Made by a program: the position numbers and the translations under genes
NCBI RefSeq assembly: GCF_900101865.1
Contig: NZ_FNAH01000002.1
Span: forward strand, 372,001-436,000
Direction: 5' to 3'
DNA: 64,000 bases
Source of the DNA: Paracoccus isoporae
GTDB lineage: Bacteria; Pseudomonadota; Alphaproteobacteria; Rhodobacterales; Rhodobacteraceae
In this document: one piece after another, positions 8,046 to 15,867 of the stretch
Layout: the number at the start of each line of letters is the position of its first letter
Position numbering within the stretch: the first letter of the stretch is position 1
The notes under the pieces: model-generated
The model's input: the letters and a program-made list of their open reading frames with translations, nothing else
Databases searched by the model: none
Told to the model about the DNA's origin: nothing

Positions 8046-10136
8046 ATGACCGAACAGCCCCACCCTGCCCCCGCCGGTGACGCGGATCTGGGCCTTCACG
8101 ACCCGCTGGCCGAGAGCTTCCCGCAGACCGTTCAGGGCCGCATCCTGTTCTGGATCGCGGTGATCTTCTCGATCTACCAGATCGCGACGGCGGCGCATCT
8201 GCTGAACCTCAACAGCCAGATCCAGCGGGGCTTCCATCTGGGCTTCCTGCTGCTGCTGGGATTCCCGCTGCTCGCCGCGCTGCGCGGGCGCAGCGGGCTG
8301 TGGCTGGGTGTGGTCTGGCTGATGGGGGCGATCGGCGTCGGCATCGCGGTCTATCAATGGCTGAATTACGTGCCTCTGATGCTGCGGGCGGGTGATATCA
8401 ACGCGGTCGATACCGTCATCGGCATCGCCACGCTGATCGCGGTCTTCGCTGCCGCCTGGGTGGTGATGGGCCCGGCCCTGCCCATCGTGGCGGGGGTGTT
8501 CCTGTTCTATGCGCTGTTCGGGCAGTATTTCCCCGGTGCGCTCCAGACCCGCGGCTATTCGCTGGAGCAGGTGGTCGAGCAGATGTCCTTCGGGACCGAG
8601 GGGATTTACGGCACGCCGCTTTATGTCAGCGCGACCTATATCTTCCTGTTCATCCTGTTCGGCTCGTTTCTGGAAAAGGCCGGGATGATCCGGCTGTTCA
8701 CCGATGTCAGCCTTGGCATGGTCGGGCATCGCATGGGCGGGGCCGCGAAAGTGTCTGTCGTGTCCTCGGGGTTGATGGGCACGATCTCGGGTTCGGGCGT
8801 CGCCAATGTCGTGACCACCGGGCAGTTTACCATCCCGCTGATGAAAAGCTTCGGCTACCGGGCCGCATTCGCGGGCGGCGTGGAATCGACCTCGTCCATG
8901 GGCGGGCAGATCATGCCGCCGGTGATGGGGGCGGTGGCCTTCATCATGGCCGAAACCCTTGGCGTGGCCTATGTCGAGGTGGTCCGCGCCGCCATCGTGC
9001 CGGCCATGCTGTATTTCGCTTCGGCCTTCTGGATGGTCCATCTTGAGGCCGGGCGGCGCGCCCTGCGCGGCATGGCGAAGGAGGAGCTGCCCTCGGCCCG
9101 CAAGGCGCTGAAGGATGGCTGGTATCTGATCCTGCCGCTGGCGGTGCTGGTGTTTCTGCTGTTTTCGGGCTTCACCCCGCTGTTTGCCGGCGCGGTCGGG
9201 CTGGCGCTGACGGTGATGCTGATCCTCGGTGCCTCGCTGATGCTGGGCCTGCCCTCGCCGGTGATCCGCGCGATCTTCTGGATCGGTCTGGGGCTGGCGG
9301 TGGGCTTCATCCTGCGCGAGCGGCAGGAGGCGATGCTGTGGTATCTGGTCCTCGCCCTGCTGGCGATCAGCGCCTTCACCAATGGCGGGCGCGAGACCAT
9401 CGCCCAGGTGATCGAGAGCCTGGCCGAAGGCGCCAAGACCGCCCTGCCCGTCGGCGTCGCCTGTGCGCTTGTCGGTGTCATCATCGGCACCATGACGCTG
9501 ACCGGCGCGGCGAATACCTTCGGCATCTTCATCGTGGGCGTCGGGCAGAACTCGCTGATGCTGTCGCTGCTGCTGACCATGCTGACCTGCATCGTGCTGG
9601 GCATGGGGATCCCGACCATCCCGAACTATATCATCACCTCGTCTATCGCCGCGCCCGCCCTGCTGGAACTGGGTGTGCCGCTGATCGTCAGCCATATGTT
9701 CGTGTTCTATTTCGGCATTCTCGCCGATCTGACCCCGCCCGTGGCGCTTGCCTGTTTCGCCGCCGCCCCCATCGCCAAGGAAAGCGGCTTCAAGATCAGC
9801 CTGGAAGCGATCAAGGTCTCTGCCGCGGGTTTCGTCATCCCCTATATGGCCGTGTTCACCCCGGCGCTGATGCTGCAGGCGGGCGGGCCGCTGGCCGATT
9901 CCATCGGGTTTCCGCTGGCCGTCGCCTATATCGTGCTGAAATGCGTGCTGGCCATCGGCATGTGGGGCACCGCGGTGATCGGCTGGCTGGGGCATCGTCT
10001 GGCGTTGTGGGAACGCGCGGTGGCGATGATTGCCGCCTTCACGCTGATCGCCGCCCTGCCCCTGACCGACGAGATCGGATTCGGCCTGGCTGTCCTGTTT
10101 GCCGGGATCTGGTGGCTGGGGCGGCGGCGGCGATGA
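8046..10136 (+). CDS. TRAP transporter permease, fused 4TM/12TM type
   Basis: A 696-residue inner-membrane protein that fuses the small (DctQ-like) and large (DctM-like) TRAP permease subunits, as is usual for TAXI systems. A short soluble head (about 35 residues) is followed by the first helices, then the DctM part with GSGVANVVTTGQFTIPLM, SMGGQIMPPVMGAVAF and GMGIPTIPNYIITS, which are typical of the 4TM/12TM fusion subfamily. It works with the TAXI binding protein encoded upstream in ion-driven uptake. Its TGA overlaps the ATG of the DUF1850 gene (ATGA). The 1062-codon frame on the opposite strand is a composition artefact. Confidence 0.95.
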   Translation: MTEQPHPAPAGDADLGLHDPLAESFPQTVQGRILFWIAVIFSIYQIATAAHLLNLNSQIQRGFHLGFLLLLGFPLLAALRGRSGLWLGVVWLMGAIGVGIAVYQWLNYVPLMLRAGDINAVDTVIGIATLIAVFAAAWVVMGPALPIVAGVFLFYALFGQYFPGALQTRGYSLEQVVEQMSFGTEGIYGTPLYVSATYIFLFILFGSFLEKAGMIRLFTDVSLGMVGHRMGGAAKVSVVSSGLMGTISGSGVANVVTTGQFTIPLMKSFGYRAAFAGGVESTSSMGGQIMPPVMGAVAFIMAETLGVAYVEVVRAAIVPAMLYFASAFWMVHLEAGRRALRGMAKEELPSARKALKDGWYLILPLAVLVFLLFSGFTPLFAGAVGLALTVMLILGASLMLGLPSPVIRAIFWIGLGLAVGFILRERQEAMLWYLVLALLAISAFTNGGRETIAQVIESLAEGAKTALPVGVACALVGVIIGTMTLTGAANTFGIFIVGVGQNSLMLSLLLTMLTCIVLGMGIPTIPNYIITSSIAAPALLELGVPLIVSHMFVFYFGILADLTPPVALACFAAAPIAKESGFKISLEAIKVSAAGFVIPYMAVFTPALMLQAGGPLADSIGFPLAVAYIVLKCVLAIGMWGTAVIGWLGHRLALWERAVAMIAAFTLIAALPLTDEIGFGLAVLFAGIWWLGRRRR

Positions 10137-10519
10137 GCTGCCTGATGATCGGGACCGTGGCGCTGAGCCTGTCCGGCCCCGGCTTTTCGCTGGAATGGAC
10201 CCATTCGGTCGAGAACATCGCCTGGCGCGAGCAATGGCGCGTCACCGAAGCCGGGCTGGACCTCGCCCGCGCCTCGGTCAAGGGCTCCGGCGCGGGGATG
10301 GAGCCCGGCGCGGATGCGGTGCTGCGCGATGGCTGGTGGAGCTGGGATCCCGACCTGCCGCCGCAGGCAGAGCTGCGCCTCGCCGCCTCGGGCGCAACGG
10401 GCGCGGGCTGGCGGCTCTGCGACGGCAAGGCCTGCCGGGAGATCGGCGCGGAGCCGGGCGAGTCCGTTCTGCTGCGCCCCTGCTCCGCCCCCTCGCCCAC
10501 GAAAAACCCGCCCCGGTAA
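10133..10519 (+). CDS. DUF1850 protein of the TAXI-TRAP operon
   Basis: A 128-residue DUF1850 protein with a short hydrophobic N-terminus, then FSLEWTHSVENIAWREQW, which carries the family's W.HSV motif. DUF1850 genes commonly sit beside TAXI-type TRAP permeases, and the product is presumed to be an accessory of the transporter, probably periplasmic or membrane-attached. Its molecular role is not known. The ATG overlaps the permease stop, so translation is likely coupled. The stop codon lies inside the loop of the following terminator hairpin. Confidence 0.85.
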   Translation: MSCLMIGTVALSLSGPGFSLEWTHSVENIAWREQWRVTEAGLDLARASVKGSGAGMEPGADAVLRDGWWSWDPDLPPQAELRLAASGATGAGWRLCDGKACREIGAEPGESVLLRPCSAPSPTKNPPR

Positions 10520-10529
10520 GGGGGCGGGT
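10506..10529. terminator. Bidirectional terminator hairpin
   Basis: A 9-bp stem ACCCGCCCC / GGGGCGGGT with a 6-nt loop between two convergent transcription units. A-rich sequence on its left gives a T-run for the minus strand. The plus-strand tail is weaker (GCTGTATTT). Confidence 0.75.
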
Positions 10530-10568
10530 GCTGTATTTCACGACGGGTCTGTCTCAACCCGCTTCGGC

Positions 10569-11270
10569 TCAGGCGCCGCGATAGCGTGGGTCATACTCCC
10601 GGCGATCCGCGTCATCCTCGAAATCGTCATAATAGAAATCATCCCGATCCCGACGACCGCGAAGCGCCCCGGCGATTGCCATTCCTACGGCAAACGCGCC
10701 GACAATCCCGACACCCGGTGCGGCGCGCGACTGGGTGGCACGATCGAAGGAATCCTTGGCCTCGCGCAGATTGCGGTCGGTCAGCCCGACCTTCTCGGCC
10801 AGATCGCCCGCCTTCGTGCTGACATCGGCGGTCACGTCATGCACCTTCGATTCCGTGCGGCTGACGAAGCCACGCGCCGTGTCCTCGGCCTTGCCGAACA
10901 GCGCATGGACGCGCTGCTGTGCGCTATCCATCGTCTCCTCGGCCTTGAACTTGGCCTTGTCGAGCGCGGTGTCGGCAGCCAGGCTCAGCCGTGCCTCGAC
11001 CTCGTTCTTCAGCTCGTCGGTCGATGGCATGCTGTGCTTTTCGGAATTCGACATGAGCTGCAGGATCAGCGCGATCAGCAGGAACCCGCCGCCGATGATG
11101 AGCGAGGCATAGGTCGGCCCCAGCTCCAGCCGCCAGGCGAGGAAGCTCCACAATGCGGAGAGCAGGAAGCCCAGGGCGATCAGGGCGATCACGGCGGCAC
11201 CGGCCTTCAGGCCGGTGCGCCGCGCCTTGTCGCTCAGGGCAAGCTGCACCTTGTTGACATAGTCGAACAT
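10569..11270 (-). CDS. Phage-holin-III-family (Phage_holin_3_6-like) membrane protein
   Basis: A 233-residue protein with two transmembrane helices near the start (about residues 24-47 and 54-72), a long charged helical region rich in Ala, Asp and Lys (about 80-170) that resembles coiled-coil stress proteins, another hydrophobic stretch (about 185-205), and an acidic, tyrosine-rich tail (DDFYYDDFEDD). The first part matches the putative Actinobacteriophage holin III family, which in proteobacteria is chromosomal and commonly paired with DUF883 genes rather than phage lysis. The upstream DUF883 gene ends 4 nt before this start, so the two form one operon. A role in envelope stress or stationary phase is an inference from family behaviour. 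Confidence 0.75.
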   Translation of the reverse strand: MFDYVNKVQLALSDKARRTGLKAGAAVIALIALGFLLSALWSFLAWRLELGPTYASLIIGGGFLLIALILQLMSNSEKHSMPSTDELKNEVEARLSLAADTALDKAKFKAEETMDSAQQRVHALFGKAEDTARGFVSRTESKVHDVTADVSTKAGDLAEKVGLTDRNLREAKDSFDRATQSRAAPGVGIVGAFAVGMAIAGALRGRRDRDDFYYDDFEDDADRREYDPRYRGA

Positions 11271-11274
11271 CGGA

Positions 11275-11670
11275 TCAGCGCCGCGCGATGATCAGACCCA
11301 ACAGGAAGCCGACCCCGGCCGCGATGCCCAGGGCCTGCGCCGGGTTGCGGCGGACCATCTCGGACACCTCGTCGTAATAGATCTCGGCCTGCTCGGCGAC
11401 TTCACCGGCGCGGCGCTCGCCTTCGCGATACAGGCGCTTGGCCTCGTCGCGGGCCACATCGGCATATTCGCGGCCCAGATCGCGGGCTTGGTCAGCGACT
11501 TCGCCGGCCTTGTCGCGGGCATTCTGCGCGACATGCTGAGCGCGGTCCGACAGCTCCTCTCCGCGGGCGCGGGCGGTGTCGAGCGTGTCCTGCGCATCGC
11601 TCTTGACGTCGCGGGCGGCGGATTTCGCGTCGGTCTTCAGATCGCGGGCGGTGTATTCGTTACTCGCCAT
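11275..11670 (-). CDS. DUF883 family (ElaB/YqjD-like) protein
   Basis: A 131-residue protein made of one long alanine/aspartate/arginine-rich amphipathic helix followed by a C-terminal membrane anchor preceded by the family motif RRNPAQALGIAAGVGFLLG, ending in ARR. ElaB and YqjD of E. coli are stationary-phase, inner-membrane-anchored proteins that bind ribosomes, and the same topology is expected here. ATG 11670 is preceded by AAGGAGT at good spacing, and an ATG six codons upstream has no such site. It lies between tRNA-His and the holin-III gene on the same strand. Confidence 0.88.
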   Translation of the reverse strand: MASNEYTARDLKTDAKSAARDVKSDAQDTLDTARARGEELSDRAQHVAQNARDKAGEVADQARDLGREYADVARDEAKRLYREGERRAGEVAEQAEIYYDEVSEMVRRNPAQALGIAAGVGFLLGLIIARR

Positions 11671-11807
11671 GATGGCACTCCTTTGCATTCAGCAGATACT
11701 GCAGGGGAACGCTGCGCGCCGCCCGCCCGTTCCGCGTGAGGCACTGATAAATCGCAAGAACCGCAAGAAAACTGCGGATGGCGGCGGGATTTAGGCGATG
11801 AAGGAGG

Positions 11808-11884
11808 TGGTACCGCCTCCCCGGCTTGAACGGGGGACCTCTGGATCCACAATCCAGCGCTCTAACCAACTGAGCTAAGGCGGC
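11808..11884 (-). tRNA. tRNA-His (GTG)
   Basis: A complete 77-nt cloverleaf on the minus strand. The acceptor stem GCCGCCT pairs with AGGCGGT (G1:U72 at the end), the anticodon stem CTGGA/TCCAG carries the loop TTGTGGA with anticodon GTG (11848-11850), the T arm is CCCCGTTCAAGCCGGGG, and a CCA end is encoded. It lacks the G-1:C73 pair found in most bacterial tRNA-His and has A73 instead, which is the known alphaproteobacterial variant read by a divergent HisRS. It lies upstream of the DUF883 gene and divergent from the DUF6324 gene. Confidence 0.97.
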
Positions 11885-11980
11885 ACGGTTCGCGTCGTTT
11901 AACGCCCCGCGCGCGTCGATGCAAGGCCGGACTTGCCGCAAATTCGCTGCCGCGCTAGGACGGAAAAAAAGGACATGGAC

Positions 11981-12193
11981 ATGGGCATCAACAGCGAAAG
12001 CGACATCGCCGCGAACCTCCAGATCGGGCCGACCGATCAGGGCATGGTGCGGATCTATGTCGAGGGCGAGGGCGTGGATCTGCCGCTGGATTTCGACCCC
12101 GAGGAGGCCACCGAGATCGCCGAGGAGCTGATGGCCGCGGTCGAGGTCGCGCGCAACATGGGCAAGGGCAAGAAGAGCAAGCCGCGCCGCTGA
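11981..12193 (+). CDS. DUF6324 family small protein
   Basis: A 70-residue protein that I recognise as the DUF6324 type seen in Rhodobacteraceae: MGINSESDIAANLQIGPTDQ, then a strand segment VRIYVEGEGVDLPLDFDPEEA, a helix, and a basic tail KGKKSKPRR. The function is unknown, and the layout suggests a small cytosolic alpha/beta protein with a nucleic-acid-friendly tail. I favour ATG 11981 because AAAGGAC lies 8 nt upstream. The in-frame ATG at 11975 sits too close to that site. Confidence 0.8.
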   Translation: MGINSESDIAANLQIGPTDQGMVRIYVEGEGVDLPLDFDPEEATEIAEELMAAVEVARNMGKGKKSKPRR

Positions 12194-12235
12194 AAGGCTT
12201 TGCACGGGCCGCGCGGGACCGGCCGCGCCCGCCGC

Positions 12236-12724
12236 CTAGATCTCCCCTGCCCCGAACCCGGCCGCGCCGGGATCGTGCAATGCCTGCAACCGCATCGACG
12301 CCACCCGCGCGATATCGCGCGTCAGCCGGCTTCGCCGCGCCGCGGCCATGCGGGTCAGCGGCGCGTCGCGCAGGATCTCGGCGCCGTAGGCATCGGCGCG
12401 GATCAGCCCGCTCTCCTCGGGCAGAAGCCCGTCGGGAAAATCGCAATCCACCGCCCAGAAGAACCGGTCGCTCCACTCCAGATAGGATTGCCATTTCCGG
12501 TCGCCGGTGAAATCCGCCCGGCAGCTCTTGCATTCGACGATCCAGATCTCGCCCTTCGGCGTGATGGCGATCACATCCACCCGAAGCCCGCGCGCAGGCA
12601 CGAATTCGCACAGCGCCGCGTGGCCCAGGCTGTGCAGCAGCCGGGCGACGCCGCGGGCCAGGCGAAAACCGGGCTGCGCCGGCAAGGCGGTCTCGGTCAC
12701 CGCGGGATCGGGGGCAATCTGCAT
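12236..12724 (-). CDS. mmcB: MmcB family DNA repair protein
   Basis: A 162-residue protein of the MmcB family (formerly DUF1052-like), with a PD-(D/E)XK-type nuclease core: RVDVIAITPKGEIWIVECKS contains the D...E.K triad, followed by DFTGDRKWQSYLEW and FFWAVD. In Caulobacter, MmcB is a DNA-damage-inducible protein needed for resistance to cross-linking agents, and a nuclease role is inferred from the fold. Start 12724 (MQIAPDP) removes a basic, non-conserved leader present if 12769 is used. Neither start has a clear ribosome-binding site. Confidence 0.85.
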   Translation of the reverse strand: MQIAPDPAVTETALPAQPGFRLARGVARLLHSLGHAALCEFVPARGLRVDVIAITPKGEIWIVECKSCRADFTGDRKWQSYLEWSDRFFWAVDCDFPDGLLPEESGLIRADAYGAEILRDAPLTRMAAARRSRLTRDIARVASMRLQALHDPGAAGFGAGEI

Positions 12725-13040
12725 GGGGGCATCGTGAACAAATCGGAAACGAAATGCAAGACGGCGCACAGGGCGCGGGGCTTGAAACCGGCCCTGCTCC
12801 GGCTTATCTCCGGCTCTGGCGAGTTTCTGCTCTTCGCGTGCGGGCCATTTTTTCCACTGGCCTATAATTTCTCGATGGGAGCTGGCTCTGTCATGGCCCT
12901 GGTCATGTTACCCGGCGCCCACCTGGTTCTCCAGGCTTTCGGGAAAACCTGTGCGCCCACGGTCGCAGCGGTTCTCGCCACATGCCGTCCCTGACAGGGG
13001 GCGGCTTTCTCATTTCCGCGAGCGGCAGTCCCGCATGAAA
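12725..13040. other. Intergenic stretch, mostly empty
   Basis: Upstream side of mmcB and downstream side of the DUF481 gene. No recognisable gene except a doubtful 39-codon frame at 12875 that begins 6 nt after a consensus TATAAT. I see no RNA family and no repeat here. Confidence 0.5.
12875..12994 (+). CDS. Doubtful small ORF (39 residues), possibly leaderless
   Basis: ATG 12875 to TGA 12994 encodes MGAGSVMALVMLPGAHLVLQ followed by a 19-residue tail with two Cys. TATAAT at 12863-12868 sits at the distance expected for a transcript starting at or next to this ATG, but no good -35 hexamer is visible. The first half is hydrophobic, like a signal or anchor. Nothing is known that matches it, and it may be chance. 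Confidence 0.25.
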   Translation: MGAGSVMALVMLPGAHLVLQAFGKTCAPTVAAVLATCRP

Positions 13041-13064
13041 AAGGGCGGTCCGAAGACCGCCCTT
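13041..13064 (-). terminator. Terminator of the DUF481 gene
   Basis: A 10-bp stem AAGGGCGGTC / GACCGCCCTT with a 4-nt loop. On the minus strand the stem's own TT continues into TTT, giving a five-T run. It lies about 30 nt past the stop codon. Confidence 0.88.
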
Positions 13065-13094
13065 CCCCGAGAGACTTATGATCCGAGGGAGGGA

Positions 13095-14021
13095 TCAGAA
13101 GCCATAGACGAGCGACACGCCCAGCACGTTGTCGGTGCGGATTTCGCGATTCTCCTGGTACTCGGTCGAGTAGGAGATGCGGGTCGCCAGCTGTTCCGAC
13201 ATCTGGTAGTTGACGCCGAATTCGTTGGTGATCTCGTCGCCGGCGCTGTCCGACGTGATGTAGTCGGTGTCGTTGGTGACGAAGATCATGTCGTTGAAGC
13301 GGTGGTAGAACCGCGACGACGCGATGTAGCCGGTTTCGGTTTCCGAGGCCAGGTTGTCGGCCTCGCTATAGTCCACGGCCTGGGTGTAGCGGACACCAAC
13401 ACCGGCCTGAACACGCCAGGTGGTGTCCGGGGTGTTGATGATGCGGTAACCCGGACCGAAGCCGAGGAACGCGTCCCGCTTCTTGCGGCCTTCCAGCTCG
13501 GAGATTTCTTCGGCGTCCAGCAGACCGTCATAGAGGTCGTCCAGCTCTTCGTCGACCATGCCGTCCTGGTTGATCCGGCCCAGGGCGAAGGCATAGAAGC
13601 GATCGTTGAAGTAATACTGCGCGTCATAGATCGCGTAGGTTTCTTCCTGATCCTTGTCGCCGTCGGAGTCTTCACCGAACTCGATGCCCAGACCCACGGA
13701 CTGCGCGAACGGGCCCTGATTGTAGGACATGCGGCCGGCGAGCGCCATGTCCTGGCTCTCGTCATTGCCGGTCGAGCCGGAATAGGTCATCGAGATGCCG
13801 CCGAACAGGCCCTGGCGACGGTCCTGCGGACCGAAGCGGTCGGCGTCGTTCGAACGGGCGAAGTCGTCTTCAACCGCTTCTTCGATATCGTCCAGGCGAT
13901 CCTCGACCTGGCTCACGCCGGTCACGTCGGCGCCGGTCGACATTTCGCTTTGCGCAAACGCCGGCACCGTGAACACGGTGGCGATGGCGGTGGCGCTGGC
14001 AAGAAGAGCAACTGCTTTCAT
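13095..14021 (-). CDS. DUF481 family outer-membrane beta-barrel protein
   Basis: A 308-residue secreted protein. The signal peptide (MKAVALLASATAIATVFTVP, then AFA) is followed by a short acidic helical linker (about residues 30-55) and then alternating aromatic beta strands typical of DUF481/YdiY barrels (ETYAIYDAQYYFNDRFYAFA, RYTQAVDY, SSRFYHRFND). It ends with the terminal-Phe outer-membrane signature SLVYGF. Many acidic residues are present. I chose ATG 14021 because GAGGA lies at proper spacing upstream. Two in-frame ATGs just upstream lack spacing, and the frame to 14135 has no signal peptide at its start. The substrate or role is unknown. Confidence 0.85.
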   Translation of the reverse strand: MKAVALLASATAIATVFTVPAFAQSEMSTGADVTGVSQVEDRLDDIEEAVEDDFARSNDADRFGPQDRRQGLFGGISMTYSGSTGNDESQDMALAGRMSYNQGPFAQSVGLGIEFGEDSDGDKDQEETYAIYDAQYYFNDRFYAFALGRINQDGMVDEELDDLYDGLLDAEEISELEGRKKRDAFLGFGPGYRIINTPDTTWRVQAGVGVRYTQAVDYSEADNLASETETGYIASSRFYHRFNDMIFVTNDTDYITSDSAGDEITNEFGVNYQMSEQLATRISYSTEYQENREIRTDNVLGVSLVYGF

Positions 14022-14127
14022 GGTTTCCATCCTCATCAAAGTTACAAAGCGACAATGTAAACGCCGCCTCACTTCCGATGACCCAACTATGCCCGACCGG
14101 GGCGGGTTTCCAGCGACCCCCGCGCGA

Positions 14128-14200
14128 TGGCTCAATCGCGGAAATGTGAGCCAAAGAGAGGGAACTCTCCGGCAGACCTGACTAAAAGGACATGTCAGGT
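14128..14200 (-). promoter_or_regulatory. Two inverted repeats upstream of the DUF481 gene
   Basis: Within the 340-nt gene-free stretch 14022-14362 there are two separate 7-bp perfect inverted repeats: TGGCTCA/TGAGCCA (14128-14153) and ACCTGAC/GTCAGGT (14176-14200). They could be operator sites or stem-loops in a long leader of the outer-membrane protein mRNA. The rest of the stretch, including a TTGACA on the plus strand near 14214, has no assignable partner. Confidence 0.4.
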
Positions 14201-14362
14201 GCTATAAAAACAATTGACATCCGAAGCTTGAGCAAAGCGCCGAACCGAACAGTTCAGATGCATGTTCATTCACATTCCGCCCCTCAGCGTTACAATACTG
14301 CAACGAGGTCCGGCAAATCGTGACGGCGCGCGTTGCGGCTTTGCAACATCTGCGTGGCGATT

Positions 14363-14728
14363 TCAGCGCGATTTTTGCCGTCGCTTTGCCGGAAAGCCCC
14401 GATCAGCGCGGCAGGGCGGCGAAGATGCGCCGCAGATCGCTGAAACCGAGTCGCGGGAGGCATGCGCGGGCGACCCCGCGCGCCGGCCCCTGGGCGGGCC
14501 GCTTCCGGGCTCGGACAACGCCATGATCCGGATGCCGAACTGAACGGCGGAAAACGGCGCCGCCGTGAACAGCATCAGCATCATCAGCGCGGTCCCCCCG
14601 CCCGGCGCCGTCAGAAGCAGGCGGCGCAGATGCGCGATGTCGAAAATCAGCAGCAGCGCGGTGAACAGTACTGACAGGCCGATCCCGCAGGCGGCGCTGA
14701 ACAGATAGAGACGAATCAGTCGGGGCAT
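14363..14728 (-). CDS. Small conserved-type membrane protein with an atypical tail
   Basis: A 121-residue protein with two predicted helices (about residues 5-30 and 44-72: TALMMLMLFTAAPFSAVQFG). I recall proteins of this kind (LIRLYL..., ...VQFGI.IM) beside nusB in Rhodobacteraceae, but usually they end soon after the second helix. Here about 45 Pro/Gly/Arg/Ser-rich residues follow, which may be an out-of-frame extension after loss of the normal stop. ATG 14728 is supported by GGAG upstream, which sits in the loop of a 6-bp hairpin. Function unknown. It follows nusB on the same strand. Confidence 0.6.
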   Translation of the reverse strand: MPRLIRLYLFSAACGIGLSVLFTALLLIFDIAHLRRLLLTAPGGGTALMMLMLFTAAPFSAVQFGIRIMALSEPGSGPPRGRRAGSPAHASRDSVSAICGASSPPCRADRGFPAKRRQKSR

Positions 14729-14729
14729 G

Positions 14730-14746
14730 TCTGCCACTCCGGCAGA
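14730..14746 (-). promoter_or_regulatory. Ribosome-binding site inside a hairpin loop
   Basis: On the minus strand TCTGCC-GGAGT-GGCAGA forms a perfect 6-bp stem whose loop is the GGAG ribosome-binding site of the gene starting at 14728. It could present or hide that site depending on folding. Confidence 0.45.
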
Positions 14747-14828
14747 TGTGGCCACACCAGCATCCCCATTCCGGTTGGAAAGTTCCAGACGCGCATGGCA
14801 GCCGCCATCCGCCGCCCGGCGGACCGGC

Positions 14829-15317
14829 TCAGCCGGTTGCGCCGCCCATCGCTTCGGGCCGGGCCTCGCGGGCCATGTGGTCCAGCACCGCGTTGACGAA
14901 TTTCATCTCGCGCCCCTCGGCGAAGAAGGCGCCGGTGATTCTGACATATTCGCTGATGACCACGCGCGGCGGGGCCTTGCCGCTGACCAACTCCGCCCCG
15001 GCGGCGCGGAACAGCGCCCGCAGCACCGGGTCGATCCGGTCGATCGGCCAGCGGGCCACAAGGGCGCGGTCGGTCATCTGGTCGATCTTCGCCTGCCAGC
15101 TCACCGCATCCTCGATCACGCGCCGGAACAGGGCCTCGTCGGCCTCGGGCGCGATCTCGCCCTCGACCTCGACGCCGATGCGCCAATCCTCGAACTCCCG
15201 GCGCACGCGATCGACGGACTGGCCGGCCGCCTCCATCTGGAACAGCGCCTGCACGGCATAGAGACGCGCCGCGCTGCTGCGGCGGCGGCGATCCTCCGGT
15301 TTGGTCTGGCTGCTCAT
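14829..15317 (-). CDS. nusB: Transcription antitermination factor NusB
   Basis: A 162-residue all-helical NusB protein (RRSSAARLYAVQALFQME at the start, IDPVLRALFRAAGAEL and INEY-like VISEYVRITGAFF, then FVNAVLDHMAR). With NusE it binds boxA RNA and supports rRNA transcription antitermination. The ATG overlaps the ribH stop (ATGA), making it the third gene of ribBX-ribH-nusB, an arrangement common in alphaproteobacteria. No irregularity. Confidence 0.95.
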   Translation of the reverse strand: MSSQTKPEDRRRRSSAARLYAVQALFQMEAAGQSVDRVRREFEDWRIGVEVEGEIAPEADEALFRRVIEDAVSWQAKIDQMTDRALVARWPIDRIDPVLRALFRAAGAELVSGKAPPRVVISEYVRITGAFFAEGREMKFVNAVLDHMAREARPEAMGGATG

Positions 15318-15865
15318 GCGCCGGTCGGTCCTTCCAGTCGTCCCGCCAGCCGGATCGGGTCGCGATCCGCGCTGTCCGCGGGCCGGGGCGTGGGTGTGGG
15401 CGCGTATTTGCGCGACAATGCAACCAGATGCAAGGCCGCCGCCGCCGCCCCGCCGCCCTTGTCCTGATCGGCCGGATCGGCGCGGACCGCGGCCTGGTCC
15501 ATGTTCTCCACCGTCAGGATGCCGTTGCCGATCGCGTGGCCCTGAAGCCCCAGCAGGGTGAGCCCGCGCGAGCTGTCGTTGCAGACCGTGTCGTAATGCG
15601 TCGTCTCGCCCCGGATCACGCAGCCAAGCGCGACATAGCCGTCGAACCGCCCGCTGCGCGCGGCCAGGGCGATGGCGGCGGGAATTTCCAGCGCGCCCGG
15701 CACCTCGACCAGATCGACGACCGCCCCGGCGGACTCGGCCACGGCGCGCGCGCCGGCGACGAGATGGTCGGCGATGTCCTTGTAATAGGGCGCGACCACG
15801 ATCAGCAGGCGCGGCGGCGTGGCGAATTCGGGCAGCGCCAGCAGGTGATGTGTGACACCGGCCAT
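15314..15865 (-). CDS. ribH: 6,7-dimethyl-8-ribityllumazine synthase
   Basis: A 183-residue lumazine synthase, which condenses 3,4-dihydroxy-2-butanone 4-phosphate with the ribitylamino-pyrimidine to give the direct riboflavin precursor. Motifs are VEVPGALEIPAAI, YVALGCVIRGETTHYD and NGILTVENMDQA. The C-terminus is longer than in compact homologues, with about 25 extra residues after the usual KYAP end. It lies 2 nt from ribBX upstream and overlaps nusB downstream. Confidence 0.95.
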   Translation of the reverse strand: MAGVTHHLLALPEFATPPRLLIVVAPYYKDIADHLVAGARAVAESAGAVVDLVEVPGALEIPAAIALAARSGRFDGYVALGCVIRGETTHYDTVCNDSSRGLTLLGLQGHAIGNGILTVENMDQAAVRADPADQDKGGGAAAAALHLVALSRKYAPTPTPRPADSADRDPIRLAGRLEGPTGA

Positions 15866-15867
15866 GG

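Noticed and set aside
6807..9995. A 1062-codon open frame on the minus strand across the TRAP operon
   Set aside because: Its translation is extremely rich in Asp, Gln, His, Arg and Gly with no domain pattern, and it lies antisense to clear transport genes. It is a by-product of GC-rich third positions.
10569..11270. Prophage holin
   Set aside because: No lysin, portal, capsid or integrase genes in the region. Chromosomal holin-III proteins beside DUF883 genes are common.
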